Positions 8,796 through 17,288 of a DNA stretch of 64,000 nucleotides are shown piece after piece (positions within the stretch are counted from its first letter, which is position 1; the number at the start of each line of letters is the position of its first letter). Both the position numbers and the translations under genes were made by a program. The notes beneath the pieces are model-generated. The model was given only the letters and a program-made list of their open reading frames with translations, searched no databases and had not been told where the DNA came from. Origin of the DNA: Bradyrhizobium paxllaeri (GTDB lineage: Bacteria; Pseudomonadota; Alphaproteobacteria; Rhizobiales; Xanthobacteraceae); assembly GCF_001693515.2 (NCBI RefSeq), contig NZ_CP042968.1:558001-622000 (forward strand), given 5' to 3'.

Positions 8796-9614
8796 CTACG
8801 CCTTGAAATAAGCGATTTGCGTCGTGGTTGCGAGCAGGCGCCCCGAGGGTGACCACAATTCGCCGTGCTGGTCGCCGTAACTCCTGTGGAAAATCCGGGC
8901 GTCGGCGGCCGCCAGCACGTGCGTGATGTCCTCGCCCGCCAGCTCTTCCGACGCGGTATGAAAATACGTGGTGATTGACACCGTGCCGAATGGAACAAGT
9001 TCCCGCCGCGCCAGAAACACCCGGCCGAAGAAGGCATCCGACATCGACATCAGCGACAGCATGTCGACCTTTCGCGGCACGCGGTCGCCGATCCACTGCT
9101 TGGAGAAGGCATCGAGCGGCTCCGCCGCGGGCGAGCCGTAGAAACTCGGCTCGCCCTCGACAAAGCGGAAATCATACTGGTGCGTCCAGGTCATCGGCGT
9201 GTTCGGAAACGAGCGTGCCTGCGCGAACGGCGCGGCGTCCGGAAATTTCACCTGCTGGTGCGACCATGACGGCCGGCGCTCGGCGAACACAGCGGTCGCC
9301 AGCGTCGCAACGTCGCCGCCGCTCTGCGTCATCTCCACGCACCAGTGCTGGCTCGAACGGTTGGCCTTGACCAGCCGTACGTCGAGATCGAAAGCGCCTT
9401 CCGCCACCGGCGCGCAGAAATTCACGGTAAGTGACAACGGATCGCCCGCCCGCTGCGGATGCTCCATCAGCGCGCGCAGGATCGTCGCTGCCGTGCAGCC
9501 GCCGAACGGGCCGACAAAGGCCCAATAGTCCGGGCTGGTCTTGCCCTGCCAGCAGCTATCGCCGGCGGTTACCCGTGTTGCGTCGTCGAAGAGGTGAGGG
9601 GATTTGGTGAGCAT
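8796..9614 (-). CDS. Acyl-CoA thioesterase, double hot-dog (TesB-like)
   Basis: 272 residues from MLTKSPHLFDD; the first 18 codons of the longer open frame are not convincing. The architecture is two hot-dog folds. The first (about 20-115) contains the FVGPFGGCTAATILRA helix, and the second (about 165-270) contains SMSDAFFGR and the closing GRLLATTTQIAYFK strand. Family members hydrolyse acyl-CoA thioesters to free acid and CoA. Substrate chain length cannot be told. It stands alone between repeats. Confidence 0.78.
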   Translation of the reverse strand: MLTKSPHLFDDATRVTAGDSCWQGKTSPDYWAFVGPFGGCTAATILRALMEHPQRAGDPLSLTVNFCAPVAEGAFDLDVRLVKANRSSQHWCVEMTQSGGDVATLATAVFAERRPSWSHQQVKFPDAAPFAQARSFPNTPMTWTHQYDFRFVEGEPSFYGSPAAEPLDAFSKQWIGDRVPRKVDMLSLMSMSDAFFGRVFLARRELVPFGTVSITTYFHTASEELAGEDITHVLAAADARIFHRSYGDQHGELWSPSGRLLATTTQIAYFKA

Positions 9615-9623
9615 GGGACCTTC

Positions 9624-9734
9624 CGTCGTTGCGAGCGTAAGCGAAGCAATCCAGAGGCGACAAAGCAAGTGTGGATTGCTTCGTCGCTTGCGCTCCCTTG
9701 CACAAACGCTTCGCGTTTGTCGCAGGCAATGACG
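9624..9734. repeat. CGTCGTTGCGAGCG...CAATGACG intergenic repeat
   Basis: An imperfect palindrome with inner arms GCGAAGCAATCCA and TGGATTGCTTCG and outer ends CGTCGTTGCGAGCG and CAATGACG. This is a common Rhizobiales intergenic repeat form. The remaining bases up to the end of glgP show nothing else. Confidence 0.75.
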
Positions 9735-9820
9735 CCGTTGCTATCACGGCCCTTTCGCCGAATTCAATGACGCCAGAGGTAGTGGCCTCCGCCGTCATGG
9801 CCGAGCTTGACGACTGCTCG

Positions 9821-12340
9821 CTACCGCGTCGCCCCGCGCTGGGCCTCGGCCTCCGGCACCGGCGCAGCCCGCACTGGAACGTGCCAGATATCCTCGGCAT
9901 ACTCCCGGATGGTGCGGTCGGAGGAGAACCACGGCATCCGCGCCACGTTGAGAATCGAGGCGCGGGTCCAGGCCGGTATCACCCGCCAGCGGGCGTCGAC
10001 GCCGCGCTGCGTCTCGTAATAGGAATCGAAGTCGGCCGAGACCATGTAATGGTCGAGGTAGCGCAGCGCATGGCCGATGGAAGCGAAGCGGGCGGGATCG
10101 TCGGGCGAGAACGCGCCGCTCTCGATCGCGGTGATGGCCCGCGCCAGCCGCGGCGAGCGACGGATGATATCGCTCGCATCCAGCCCCTGCTTGCGCCGGA
10201 TCATGACGTCGCCGGCCTCCAGGCCGAAGATCGCGATGTTTTCCGCGCCGACGTGGTCGCGGATTTCGATATTGGCGCCGTCGAGCGTGCCGATGGTCAG
10301 GGCGCCGTTGAGCGCCAGCTTCATGTTGCCGGTGCCGGAGGCCTCCATGCCGGCGGTCGAAATCTGCTCGGAGAGATCGGCGGCCGGAATGATCACCTCG
10401 GCGAGGCTGACATTGTAGTCGGCAAGGAAGACCACCTTCAGCCGTCCCGCGACATCAGGATCGTTGTTGACGACTTCGGCGACGTCGTTGATCAGCTTGA
10501 TGATCAGCTTGGCGTAGCGGTAGCTCGCCGCCGCCTTGCCGGCGAAGATTTTCACCCGCGGCACCCAGTCGCGCTGCGGCTCATCCTTGATCGCCTGGTA
10601 CAGCGCGATGGTCTCGACGACGTTGAGCAATTGCCGCTTGTATTCGTGGATGCGCTTGATCTGTATGTCGAACAGCGCCGACGGATCGATCTTGGTACCG
10701 AGGCGCTCGTTGATCACCCGCGCCAGCGCCACCTTGTTGTGGTGCTTGACCTCGCGAAAGCGCTGCTGGAAGGCATTGTCGCTGGCGCGGGCCTCGAGGC
10801 GCTCGAACAGGGAGAAATCGTCGAGCACGGCCTCGCCACAGACCTCGCGCATCAGGCCGGTCAGCTTCGGATTGGCCAGCATCAGCCAGCGACGGAAGGT
10901 GATGCCGTTGGTCTTGTTGGTGATGCGGCCGGGATAGAGGTGGTTGAGATCGTGGAACACGGTCTCCTTCATCAGGTCGGAATGCATCGCCGAGACGCCG
11001 TTGATGCGGTGCGAGCCGACGAAAGCGAGCTGTCCCATCCGCACCCGGCGGCCACTTTTCTCGTCGATCAACGAGACCGAGGCGCGATATTCGATGTCGC
11101 CCGGGCAACGCTGATCGGCCAGCGCCAGATGCGCGGCATTGATGCGGTAGATGATTTCGAGATGCCGCGGCAGCAGCCGCTCGAACAGTTCGACCGGCCA
11201 GGTCTCCAGCGCTTCCGGCAGCAGCGTGTGATTGGTGTAGGACAGCGTCGCCACCGTGAGCTTCCACGCTTCGTCCCAGCGGAAATTGTGCAGGTCGACC
11301 AGGATGCGCATCAACTCGGTGACGGCGAGGCTCGGATGGGTATCGTTGAGCTGCACCGCGACCTTGGAGGGGAGATTGCGCAACTGTCCGTCAGACGCGA
11401 GGTGCCGCTTGACCAGATCCTGCAGCGAGGCGGAGACGAAGAAATATTCCTGCCGCAGCCGGAGTTCACGCCCGGCCGGGCTCTCGTCGTTCGGATAGAG
11501 GAATTTGCAGATCGATTCTGCGCGCGCTTCTTCGGCAACCGCGCCGAGGTAATCGCCGGTGTTGAAGACGTCGAGCCGCAAGGGATCGGGCGAGCGGGCC
11601 GACCACAGCCGCAGCGCGTTGACGTGCTGGCCGCGCCAGCCGACGATCGGCGTGTCGTAGGCGACCGCTTGCACGGTTTCCGCCGGACGCCAGGTCGCGC
11701 GGTCGCGCCCGCGGTCGTCGACATGATCGACATGGCCGCCGAAGTGGATGTGATAGACCACCTCGGCCCGCTGGAATTCCCAGGGGTTGCCGAAACTCAG
11801 CCATTCGTCCGGATATTCCTGCTGCCAGCCATGCGAAATGATCTGGCGGAACAGGCCGAAATCGTAGCGGATGCCGTAGCCGATGGCGGGAACGGCCAGC
11901 GTCGCCATGCTCTCCATGAAACACGCCGCGAGCCGCCCGAGGCCACCATTGCCGAGCGCCGCATCCGGCTCGCATTTGCGCAAATCGTTCAGGCCGACGC
12001 CGAGATCGCCGAGCGCCGTCTCGAACACCGGCAACAGGCCCATATTGTTCAACCCGTCGGTGAACAAGCGGCCGATCAGGAATTCGAGCGAGAGATAATA
12101 AACGCGCTTGCTGCCGGCGTCGTAGCTCTCCTTCTCGGCCGTCAGCCAGCGGTGCACGATGCGGTCGCGCAGCGCCAGCGCGGCCGCCTTGTACCAGTCG
12201 CGCCGCGTCGCCATGCCCGCGTCCTTGCCGATCGCAAGACGGAGCTTGGCGAGAATGGCGCCCTTGATCTCGGCCAGCGCCAATTCGTCGACCGGCTGCC
12301 CCGGCGCCGGATAGTTCCCCGGGAATTGTTCCTGCAACAC
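9821..12340 (-). CDS. glgP: Glycogen/starch phosphorylase
   Basis: 839 residues, full length for the family. It phosphorolyses alpha-1,4-glucan ends to glucose-1-phosphate. The pyridoxal-phosphate lysine lies in EASGTGNMKLALNG near residue 680. Other family blocks are the N-terminal YYLSLEFLIGR and ALGNGGLGRLAACF. The start is GTG at 12340 with AGGAA six bases upstream. No other glycogen genes are in the window, so this copy is separate from any glg operon here. The complementary strand carries an 895-codon open frame that is only a shadow. Confidence 0.96.
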   Translation of the reverse strand: MLQEQFPGNYPAPGQPVDELALAEIKGAILAKLRLAIGKDAGMATRRDWYKAAALALRDRIVHRWLTAEKESYDAGSKRVYYLSLEFLIGRLFTDGLNNMGLLPVFETALGDLGVGLNDLRKCEPDAALGNGGLGRLAACFMESMATLAVPAIGYGIRYDFGLFRQIISHGWQQEYPDEWLSFGNPWEFQRAEVVYHIHFGGHVDHVDDRGRDRATWRPAETVQAVAYDTPIVGWRGQHVNALRLWSARSPDPLRLDVFNTGDYLGAVAEEARAESICKFLYPNDESPAGRELRLRQEYFFVSASLQDLVKRHLASDGQLRNLPSKVAVQLNDTHPSLAVTELMRILVDLHNFRWDEAWKLTVATLSYTNHTLLPEALETWPVELFERLLPRHLEIIYRINAAHLALADQRCPGDIEYRASVSLIDEKSGRRVRMGQLAFVGSHRINGVSAMHSDLMKETVFHDLNHLYPGRITNKTNGITFRRWLMLANPKLTGLMREVCGEAVLDDFSLFERLEARASDNAFQQRFREVKHHNKVALARVINERLGTKIDPSALFDIQIKRIHEYKRQLLNVVETIALYQAIKDEPQRDWVPRVKIFAGKAAASYRYAKLIIKLINDVAEVVNNDPDVAGRLKVVFLADYNVSLAEVIIPAADLSEQISTAGMEASGTGNMKLALNGALTIGTLDGANIEIRDHVGAENIAIFGLEAGDVMIRRKQGLDASDIIRRSPRLARAITAIESGAFSPDDPARFASIGHALRYLDHYMVSADFDSYYETQRGVDARWRVIPAWTRASILNVARMPWFSSDRTIREYAEDIWHVPVRAAPVPEAEAQRGATR

Positions 12341-12580
12341 GTTGATTCCTGCAGTTGAGACTCAAGACAAGATAAGCGCGTTGTCCCGCGATCGAAACCA
12401 CTGGAGCGGTTTGTGCATTGCGCTGGCATGATTTTATGCAAGGACCGGGCCGATTTCGCGGCATCGGCTGCCGGGTTTTGGTGATATAATCGTGGTGCGA
12501 AGCCGAGGAGCGCTGGGGTTTCAGTGGCCGGGTGCCAGTGGGCGCGAAGCAGATGCGTGCCGCCAGAACGGAGGCTTGCC

Positions 12581-12811
12581 ATGAGACTGACGATCGAGAT
12601 CGCCGCCGCTACGCTATTGGTAGTGTGCATCAGCGCGACCAGCGCAGCCTTTGCCGCAGGCAAGGCCGACAAGAGCGCCGACGGCCTGAGCTGCACGTTC
12701 AGCGTTGCGCAGGGCGCTTCGCCCGCCGCGCGCTGTGCGGCGATGAAGCGGCAGTGCGGCGGAAAGTTCTACGCCAATTATTGCGGCGACAAGCTGTTGT
12801 CGGCGATGTGA
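12581..12811 (+). CDS. Small exported cysteine-containing protein, unknown
   Basis: 76 residues from MRLTIEIAAATLLVV, chosen because a signal peptide begins there (hydrophobic stretch, cleavage near AFAAGKA). The mature part of about 50 residues has four cysteines (SCTF, ARC, RQCGG, YCGD), suggesting disulfides in the periplasm. I do not recognise a family. An open frame from 12524 adds 19 codons but would bury the signal peptide. Confidence 0.6.
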   Translation: MRLTIEIAAATLLVVCISATSAAFAAGKADKSADGLSCTFSVAQGASPAARCAAMKRQCGGKFYANYCGDKLLSAM

Positions 12812-12833
12812 GGGATTGAAGGGCCTCAACGGT

Positions 12834-13097
12834 TCACGCCGCGGCGCCGTCTCGGTCCTGGCGTTCCTCGGCGAGCGCGGGGTAGCGCAGATAAAGCTTC
12901 TGCAGCAGCTCGAAATGTAGGGCAGATGACACCTCGTCGAGCGCAGTGGACAGCAATGCCCGATCATCGCCGTCGAGCGTGACTACGATCGCGTTCGCTC
13001 GATCGATCGCGTCGGCCGCTTCCAGCAACAGCGACCGGATCTGAATGGCGTCCCGTTCATCGTTCTCGATCCTTTGCCCCAAACCGCAGAAAAACAA
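12834..13097 (-). CDS. Hypothetical protein, 87 residues
   Basis: A small, mostly helical, acidic protein (MFFCGLGQRIENDERDAI..., then LLLEAADAIDRANAIVVTL). No family is recognised. It faces the small exported protein across 22 bp and diverges from the gene at 13230. Codon use is consistent with coding but the evidence is modest. Confidence 0.45.
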   Translation of the reverse strand: MFFCGLGQRIENDERDAIQIRSLLLEAADAIDRANAIVVTLDGDDRALLSTALDEVSSALHFELLQKLYLRYPALAEERQDRDGAAA

Positions 13098-13229
13098 CCT
13101 TTGATAGGAAATATTTTGTCCAACCGCTAGAACAAATTAAGAACACTTTAGCAAGTATCTGATATATCATTGTGATTCGGCGCGTCGCCGACACAACATT
13201 TATGGTCTATCCGAGTTTGCGAGGACTAC

Positions 13230-13661
13230 ATGTCCACTATCGCCTTCGATCAGTTCGCTCTCACCCGCATCGCCGATTTCGCGCGCTCGCTGTCGCGCCT
13301 GCACCAGGCCTCGCGCCGCCAGCTCGTCGACGACGACGCGATCGACCGTGAGTTCAACGCCGTCTGCATGTCGGTGTGGGGTTACACCACGGACGATTTC
13401 AGCGACGAATTGTTTTCGATCGAGGACCACGCCTTTCTCGACGGGCTGGATGAAGCGCAGGCGCGCATCTTCGCAGCCCAAGCGGGCTACGATCTCGTCG
13501 ACGATCAGGGCATGCTGACGGACTGGTGGGGCTATTGCTGGATGATCCTGGCCGAGAAGCGCGGCCTGCTGACGCCGGAAAACCGCGCCGCGGCACGTGC
13601 GGCGATCGAAGAAAAATATCTGTCGGCGCCGAACGTGATCGGCGTGATCGTCGGGCGGTGA
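13230..13661 (+). CDS. Conserved hypothetical protein, 143 residues
   Basis: A soluble protein rich in aromatic and acidic residues (VWGYTTDDFSDELFSIED, DWWGYCWMILAEKRGL). The start MSTIAFDQFALTR has GAGGA nine bases upstream. No family is recognised and no neighbour suggests a role. The 132-bp gap before it is AT-rich compared with its surroundings (for example the CTGATATATCATTG area near 13160-13175) and is probably promoter DNA. Confidence 0.6.
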   Translation: MSTIAFDQFALTRIADFARSLSRLHQASRRQLVDDDAIDREFNAVCMSVWGYTTDDFSDELFSIEDHAFLDGLDEAQARIFAAQAGYDLVDDQGMLTDWWGYCWMILAEKRGLLTPENRAAARAAIEEKYLSAPNVIGVIVGR

Positions 13662-13670
13662 GTAGTCTTG

Positions 13671-13772
13671 GTCATTCCGGAATGGTCCGAAGGACCATAT
13701 CCGGAATCTCGAGATTCTCAGGTGCGCAATTGCGCACTATAATTCGATGCTGGCGCATCGCCCCGGAATGAC
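13671..13772. repeat. GTCATTCCGG palindromic intergenic repeat, copy 1
   Basis: Begins GTCATTCCGGAATGG and ends CCCCGGAATGAC, with the core AATCTCGAGATTCTCAGG and TGCGCAATTGCGCA palindromes inside. A near-identical copy lies at 49688-49790 and a short one at 54096-54140. It lies between convergent genes. Confidence 0.82.
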
Positions 13773-13778
13773 TACCCC

Positions 13779-14615
13779 CTAATTCACTTCCGCCCGCTTC
13801 GCCGCTTTCGGCTTGACCGTCTTCGGGATGGAAGCCGTCGGCAGATCGGCGTCGCGGCTTGTTTCCGGGAGTGGCGCGTTCGCCGCGACCGTTTCTGCGC
13901 TGACCGGTGCGACCTTCATTTCACCGAGCCGGGCGCGGACCTCCGCCGTGAGGCCGGGATAGGAGGCGACGGGCGTGAACTCGGCGGTCTGGTCGGCACC
14001 GAGGCGCACGCCCGTGTAGGCGACGAGACCGTCGGTGGTGGCGATGACGTCGCCAGAGCGGAGCGAGGTGTCGAGCGCGAGATCGACCGGCGCAAGCCCG
14101 GACGGGCTTCGGCCGTTGCAGGTGCAATCGGCTCTCAGCGCCTTGCGGTAGGCGTAGGCGTTTTCGCTGTCGGCATAGCGCTCGCCGCCGCTCGCGGTCG
14201 CATGATCGATGTTGCTGCCGTAAAACACCTTGGTCGCGCTCGCCGGGCAGAAGGCCTGGCAGGTCTGAACCGGCGAAACATTGCCGCGCATGGTCAGCGG
14301 AAAATATTTGCCGTCGCAGCTACGCACGCAGAACGCAGGGCCGCCGGAGCCGGCAACGCGCGGCGCCGGTGCGGCCTGGGGCGGCTGATGGTTGCCGAAC
14401 GGATCGGCGAAGAAGTTGGCCGGCGAAGGGGCCTGCCGCGTCTGCTGCTTCTGGATGCCGCCGAACAGGAAATCGAACAGGCCTTCGGCGGAGACGCTGC
14501 CGGGCGTCAGCGTGAGCGCGCCCACAAGGGTCGCGGCGGCCACAAACGTCGCGCGGCGCCGCACGCGCGAAAAAGCCAACTCTGTACGCAACGCCAACTC
14601 CACCCAACGCAACAA
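13779..14615 (-). CDS. DUF2865 domain exported protein
   Basis: 278 residues. The N-terminal region to about residue 43 contains a basic start, a hydrophobic stretch (FVAAATLVGALTLTPGS) and a likely cleavage site SVSAEG. The DUF2865 core at residues about 95-200 has conserved cysteines (CVRSCDGKYFPL, CQAFCPAS, ADCTCNG). The tail is rich in Ala, Pro and Lys. The domain is typical of Rhizobiales envelope proteins without known function. It stands as a single gene with repeats on both sides. Confidence 0.75.
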   Translation of the reverse strand: MLRWVELALRTELAFSRVRRRATFVAAATLVGALTLTPGSVSAEGLFDFLFGGIQKQQTRQAPSPANFFADPFGNHQPPQAAPAPRVAGSGGPAFCVRSCDGKYFPLTMRGNVSPVQTCQAFCPASATKVFYGSNIDHATASGGERYADSENAYAYRKALRADCTCNGRSPSGLAPVDLALDTSLRSGDVIATTDGLVAYTGVRLGADQTAEFTPVASYPGLTAEVRARLGEMKVAPVSAETVAANAPLPETSRDADLPTASIPKTVKPKAAKRAEVN

Positions 14616-14740
14616 ACGCGCTGAAGCGCGACAGGCTTCAGCCGGGAGTAACCTTAACGGGGGATGGTAAAGGAGCTTTTACCGGCGGCGAGAGGGCCGA
14701 AAAGAAATGCGGAGATGCGCGAGGAGCCGCGCTCCTTCCG

Positions 14741-14830
14741 CGTCATGGCCGGGCTTGTCCCGGCCATGCACGTCTTTCTTACCGCGCTAGTCTTAAGACG
14801 TGGATGCCCGGGACAAGCCCGGGCATGACG
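14741..14830. repeat. CGTCATGGCCGGGCTTGTCCCGG palindromic repeat, copy 1
   Basis: The outer arms CGTCATGGCCGGGCTTG and CAAGCCCGGGCATGACG pair, as do the inner TCCACG-like and ACGTGGATG parts. Copies occur at 23125-23214, 32524-32626 and 40019-40107, with a fragment at 47397-47414. It lies just past the end of pyrE. Confidence 0.85.
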
Positions 14831-14854
14831 GCTGTGTGTGCAGAGAGACCGCAA

Positions 14855-15418
14855 TCATCCCTTCAAGAATTCACCCGCTTTGTACAGCGAACGAAACGCG
14901 AGGCCGGCCTCGGCAAACGCTTCGGTCGCCCCTTCCTCGCGGTCGACCATGGTGAGCACCAGCACGATCTCGCCGCCGGCGTCGCGCACGGCCTCGACAG
15001 CCTTCAGCGCCGAGCCGCCAGTCGTGGTGACGTCCTCGACGATCACGATGCGCTTGCCTTCCAGGGTCTCGCCCTTGGCGAGGCCTTCCACCGCGAGGCG
15101 CGCGCCGTGCTCCTTCGGCTTCTTGCGCACGAAAAACGCTGCGATCGGGTGGCCCTTGATCCAGGAGAGCTGCGCGATCGCGCCTGCCAGTGGGACCGCG
15201 CCCATTTCCAGCCCGCCGATGAAGTCGAGATTGTCGTCTTTCAGCGCCTCATAGGTCAGTTCCGCCAAGAGCGCTGCGCCTTCGGGGTCGAGCATGGTCG
15301 GCTTGAGGTTGAAGTAGAAGTCGCTCTTGCGGCCCGAGGCCAGCGTGATCTCGCCGCGTCCGAACGAGCGTCGGCGGATGATCTCGGCGAGGCGGGCGCG
15401 GGAGGCTGATTTGGACAA
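14855..15418 (-). CDS. pyrE: Orotate phosphoribosyltransferase
   Basis: 187 residues. It joins orotate to PRPP to form OMP in pyrimidine synthesis. The PRPP-binding loop [15 protein letters not shown] is near residues 120-135. The catalytic flexible loop with KKPKEHG is near residues 95-105. The N-terminal [20 protein letters not shown] matches the family. It is a single gene on the minus strand, divergent from the glutathione transferase. Confidence 0.95.
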   Translation of the reverse strand: MSKSASRARLAEIIRRRSFGRGEITLASGRKSDFYFNLKPTMLDPEGAALLAELTYEALKDDNLDFIGGLEMGAVPLAGAIAQLSWIKGHPIAAFFVRKKPKEHGARLAVEGLAKGETLEGKRIVIVEDVTTTGGSALKAVEAVRDAGGEIVLVLTMVDREEGATEAFAEAGLAFRSLYKAGEFLKG

Positions 15419-15635
15419 GGCGGTTTCCCCTGGGGTTTTCAGGCGGGCCGCAATCTATCGGCGCTCTCCGGCACATTCCAGCGCCGATCCAGCGCCGTCA
15501 ACAGGGCATGGTGTCCTGCGGCGGTCTCGTCGAATGCAGGGACGGCATTCGGAAAGGCCCGTTGTAAGACCCTTTGGTTCCGCGCTACGGGATCGTCAAA
15601 GCTTTGCTAGAGGCTCCTCTGGGGGGAAACCGTAA

Positions 15636-16262
15636 ATGACGATCGAACTGCACACCTGGAACACGCCGAACGGCCGCAAAATCTCGGTCGCGCTGGAGGA
15701 AATGGGGCTGCCCTACAAGGTGATCCCGATCAACATCACCAAGGGCGAGCAGATGGCGCCCGGCTTCATCAAGATCAGCCCGAACAACAAGATCCCGGCC
15801 ATCGTCGATCCCGACGGCCCCGGCGGCAAGCCAGTCAGCATCTTCGAGTCAGGCGCGATCCTGCTCTATCTCGGCGAAAAGACCGGCAAGTTCCTGCCGA
15901 AGCCGCTGGCCGAGCGGATCCCGGTCTATGAATGGCTGATGTGGCAGATGGGCGGCTTTGGGCCGATGCCCGGCCAGGTGCACCATTTCATCGCGCTGGA
16001 GAACGAGACCGACCGCGCCTATGGCCTGAAGCGCTACATGGCCGAGACCCGCCGGCTCTATGGCGTCCTCGACCGGCGGCTGGCCGACCGCGAATTCGTG
16101 GCGGACGCGCTGTCGGTGGCCGACTTCGCCATCCTCGGCTGGGCCTGGCGCCACCCGCGCCACAAGGTGGAGCTGAAGGATTTCCCGAATGTCGAGCGCT
16201 GGTACAACGCCCTGATGGCCCGCCCGGCGACCAAGCGCGGCATGGAAGCGAAATTGGATTGA
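15636..16262 (+). CDS. Glutathione S-transferase family protein (Ure2p/YfcG-like)
   Basis: 208 residues. The thioredoxin-like N-domain (about 1-85) begins IELHTWNTPNGRKISVALEE, where the TPN-type motif of the Ure2p/YfcG group replaces a catalytic Tyr or Ser. The glutathione site is formed by NNKIPAIVDPDG and FESGAILLYL. The helical C-domain spans about 95-205. YfcG-type enzymes mainly show disulfide reductase activity. The start follows GGGGGAAAC. It is a single gene; physiological substrate unknown. Confidence 0.85.
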   Translation: MTIELHTWNTPNGRKISVALEEMGLPYKVIPINITKGEQMAPGFIKISPNNKIPAIVDPDGPGGKPVSIFESGAILLYLGEKTGKFLPKPLAERIPVYEWLMWQMGGFGPMPGQVHHFIALENETDRAYGLKRYMAETRRLYGVLDRRLADREFVADALSVADFAILGWAWRHPRHKVELKDFPNVERWYNALMARPATKRGMEAKLD

Positions 16263-16285
16263 TGCTTTCCGTCCCGACCGCTCAC

Positions 16286-16487
16286 TGTCGTCGCCCGGCT
16301 TAACCGGGCGATCCAGTACGCCGCGGCCTTCCGACTAAGCGAAGTGGTCAATGCCGCGCGAGTTGGGCATCAACCGTGTGCTCTGGAATACTGGGTCGCC
16401 CGGTCCCGGCTACGCCAAGGCTTCGCCGAGGCTTTCCCTTTGGGCTCGCCGTAGCTTTAGCGGAGGCGGCAAGCCGGGCGATGACAG
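16286..16487. repeat. CGCCCGGCTT-ACCGGGCGATCCAGTA palindromic repeat with a nested insert
   Basis: The left arm TGTCGTCGCCCGGCTTAACC at 16286 pairs with a right arm ending GCCGGGCGATGACA. The right arm (TACTGGGTCGCCCGGT...CAAGCCGGGCGATGAC) is split by 65 extra bases at 16405-16469, themselves a GC-rich repeat (CCCGGCTACGCCAAGG...). It sits between convergent genes. It is the same family as the 44-bp arms around the GIY-YIG gene. Confidence 0.8.
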
Positions 16488-16512
16488 CTGTGAACTTGGA
16501 GAGAGGGCGGCC

Positions 16513-17148
16513 TCACGCCCGCTTCGCTTCGAACGCCATCTTCACCGCAAGCCCCGCCAGCACGGTGCCCATCAGCCAGCGCTGCAGCAACAGCCAGCTC
16601 GGCCGCGTGCCGAGGAACATCGCGATCGATCCGGCGGCGAGCGCGATCATCGCGTTGACGCTGACGCTGATCACGATCTGGATCGCACCCAGCGCCAGCG
16701 ACTGCGTCAGCACGCTGCCCACAGCGGGATCGATGAACTGCGGCAGCAGCGCCAGATACAGCATCGCGATTTTCGGATTGAGCAGATTGGTGACGAATCC
16801 CATCGCGAACAATTTGCGCGGGCCGTCGACCGCGAGCTTATTCACCTGAAACGGCGAGCGTCCGTTGGGCTTCAGCGCCTGCCACGCCAGCCAGAGCAGA
16901 TAGGCGGCGCCGGCGAAGCGCAGCGCATCATAGGCATAGGGCACCGCGAACAACAGCGCCGTGATGCCGAACGCCGCGCACAGCATGTAGAACACAAACC
17001 CGAGTGCGACGCCGCCGAGCGACACGATCCCGGCCGCGGGCCCCTGCGTGATCGAGCGCGAGATCAGGTAGATCATGTTCGGCCCCGGCGTCAGCACCAT
17101 GCCGAGCGAGACCAGGGCAAAACCGAGCAGCGTTGCAATGTGAGGCAT
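16513..17148 (-). CDS. LysE/RhtB-family amino-acid exporter
   Basis: 211 residues from MPHIATLLGFALVSLGM; the 53 codons before it in the open frame run through intergenic sequence. Six hydrophobic segments are visible. The family signature LTPGPNMIYLISRSITQGPAA lies in the first third. LysE/RhtB proteins export amino acids or their analogues through the inner membrane. The substrate is not predictable. It lies between copies of the same repeat family at each end. Confidence 0.88.
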   Translation of the reverse strand: MPHIATLLGFALVSLGMVLTPGPNMIYLISRSITQGPAAGIVSLGGVALGFVFYMLCAAFGITALLFAVPYAYDALRFAGAAYLLWLAWQALKPNGRSPFQVNKLAVDGPRKLFAMGFVTNLLNPKIAMLYLALLPQFIDPAVGSVLTQSLALGAIQIVISVSVNAMIALAAGSIAMFLGTRPSWLLLQRWLMGTVLAGLAVKMAFEAKRA

Positions 17149-17250
17149 GGGAGACTCGCGGGAGGGATGGACGCTTACTAGCGCGCACCAGCCGGCGATG
17201 TCATTTCGTATATTGCTCCGAGGACATTTCTGTCGGTCGGCAACCACGTC

Positions 17251-17280
17251 TGTCATCGCCCGGCTTGACCGGGCGATGAC
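17251..17280. repeat. Short CGCCCGGCTTGACCGGGCG palindromic repeat
   Basis: TGTCATCGCCCGGCTTGACC followed by GGGCGATGAC, i.e. the outer ends of the larger repeat without its middle. It lies 9 bp past the end of polA and may act as a 3' hairpin for it. Confidence 0.75.
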
Positions 17281-17288
17281 GGCATCTC

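Noticed and set aside
9671..12358. 895-codon open frame on the plus strand
   Set aside because: It is the exact antisense of glgP, whose protein shows all family motifs. The antisense product is Arg/Gly/Asp-rich with no recognisable domain, a GC-rich codon shadow.
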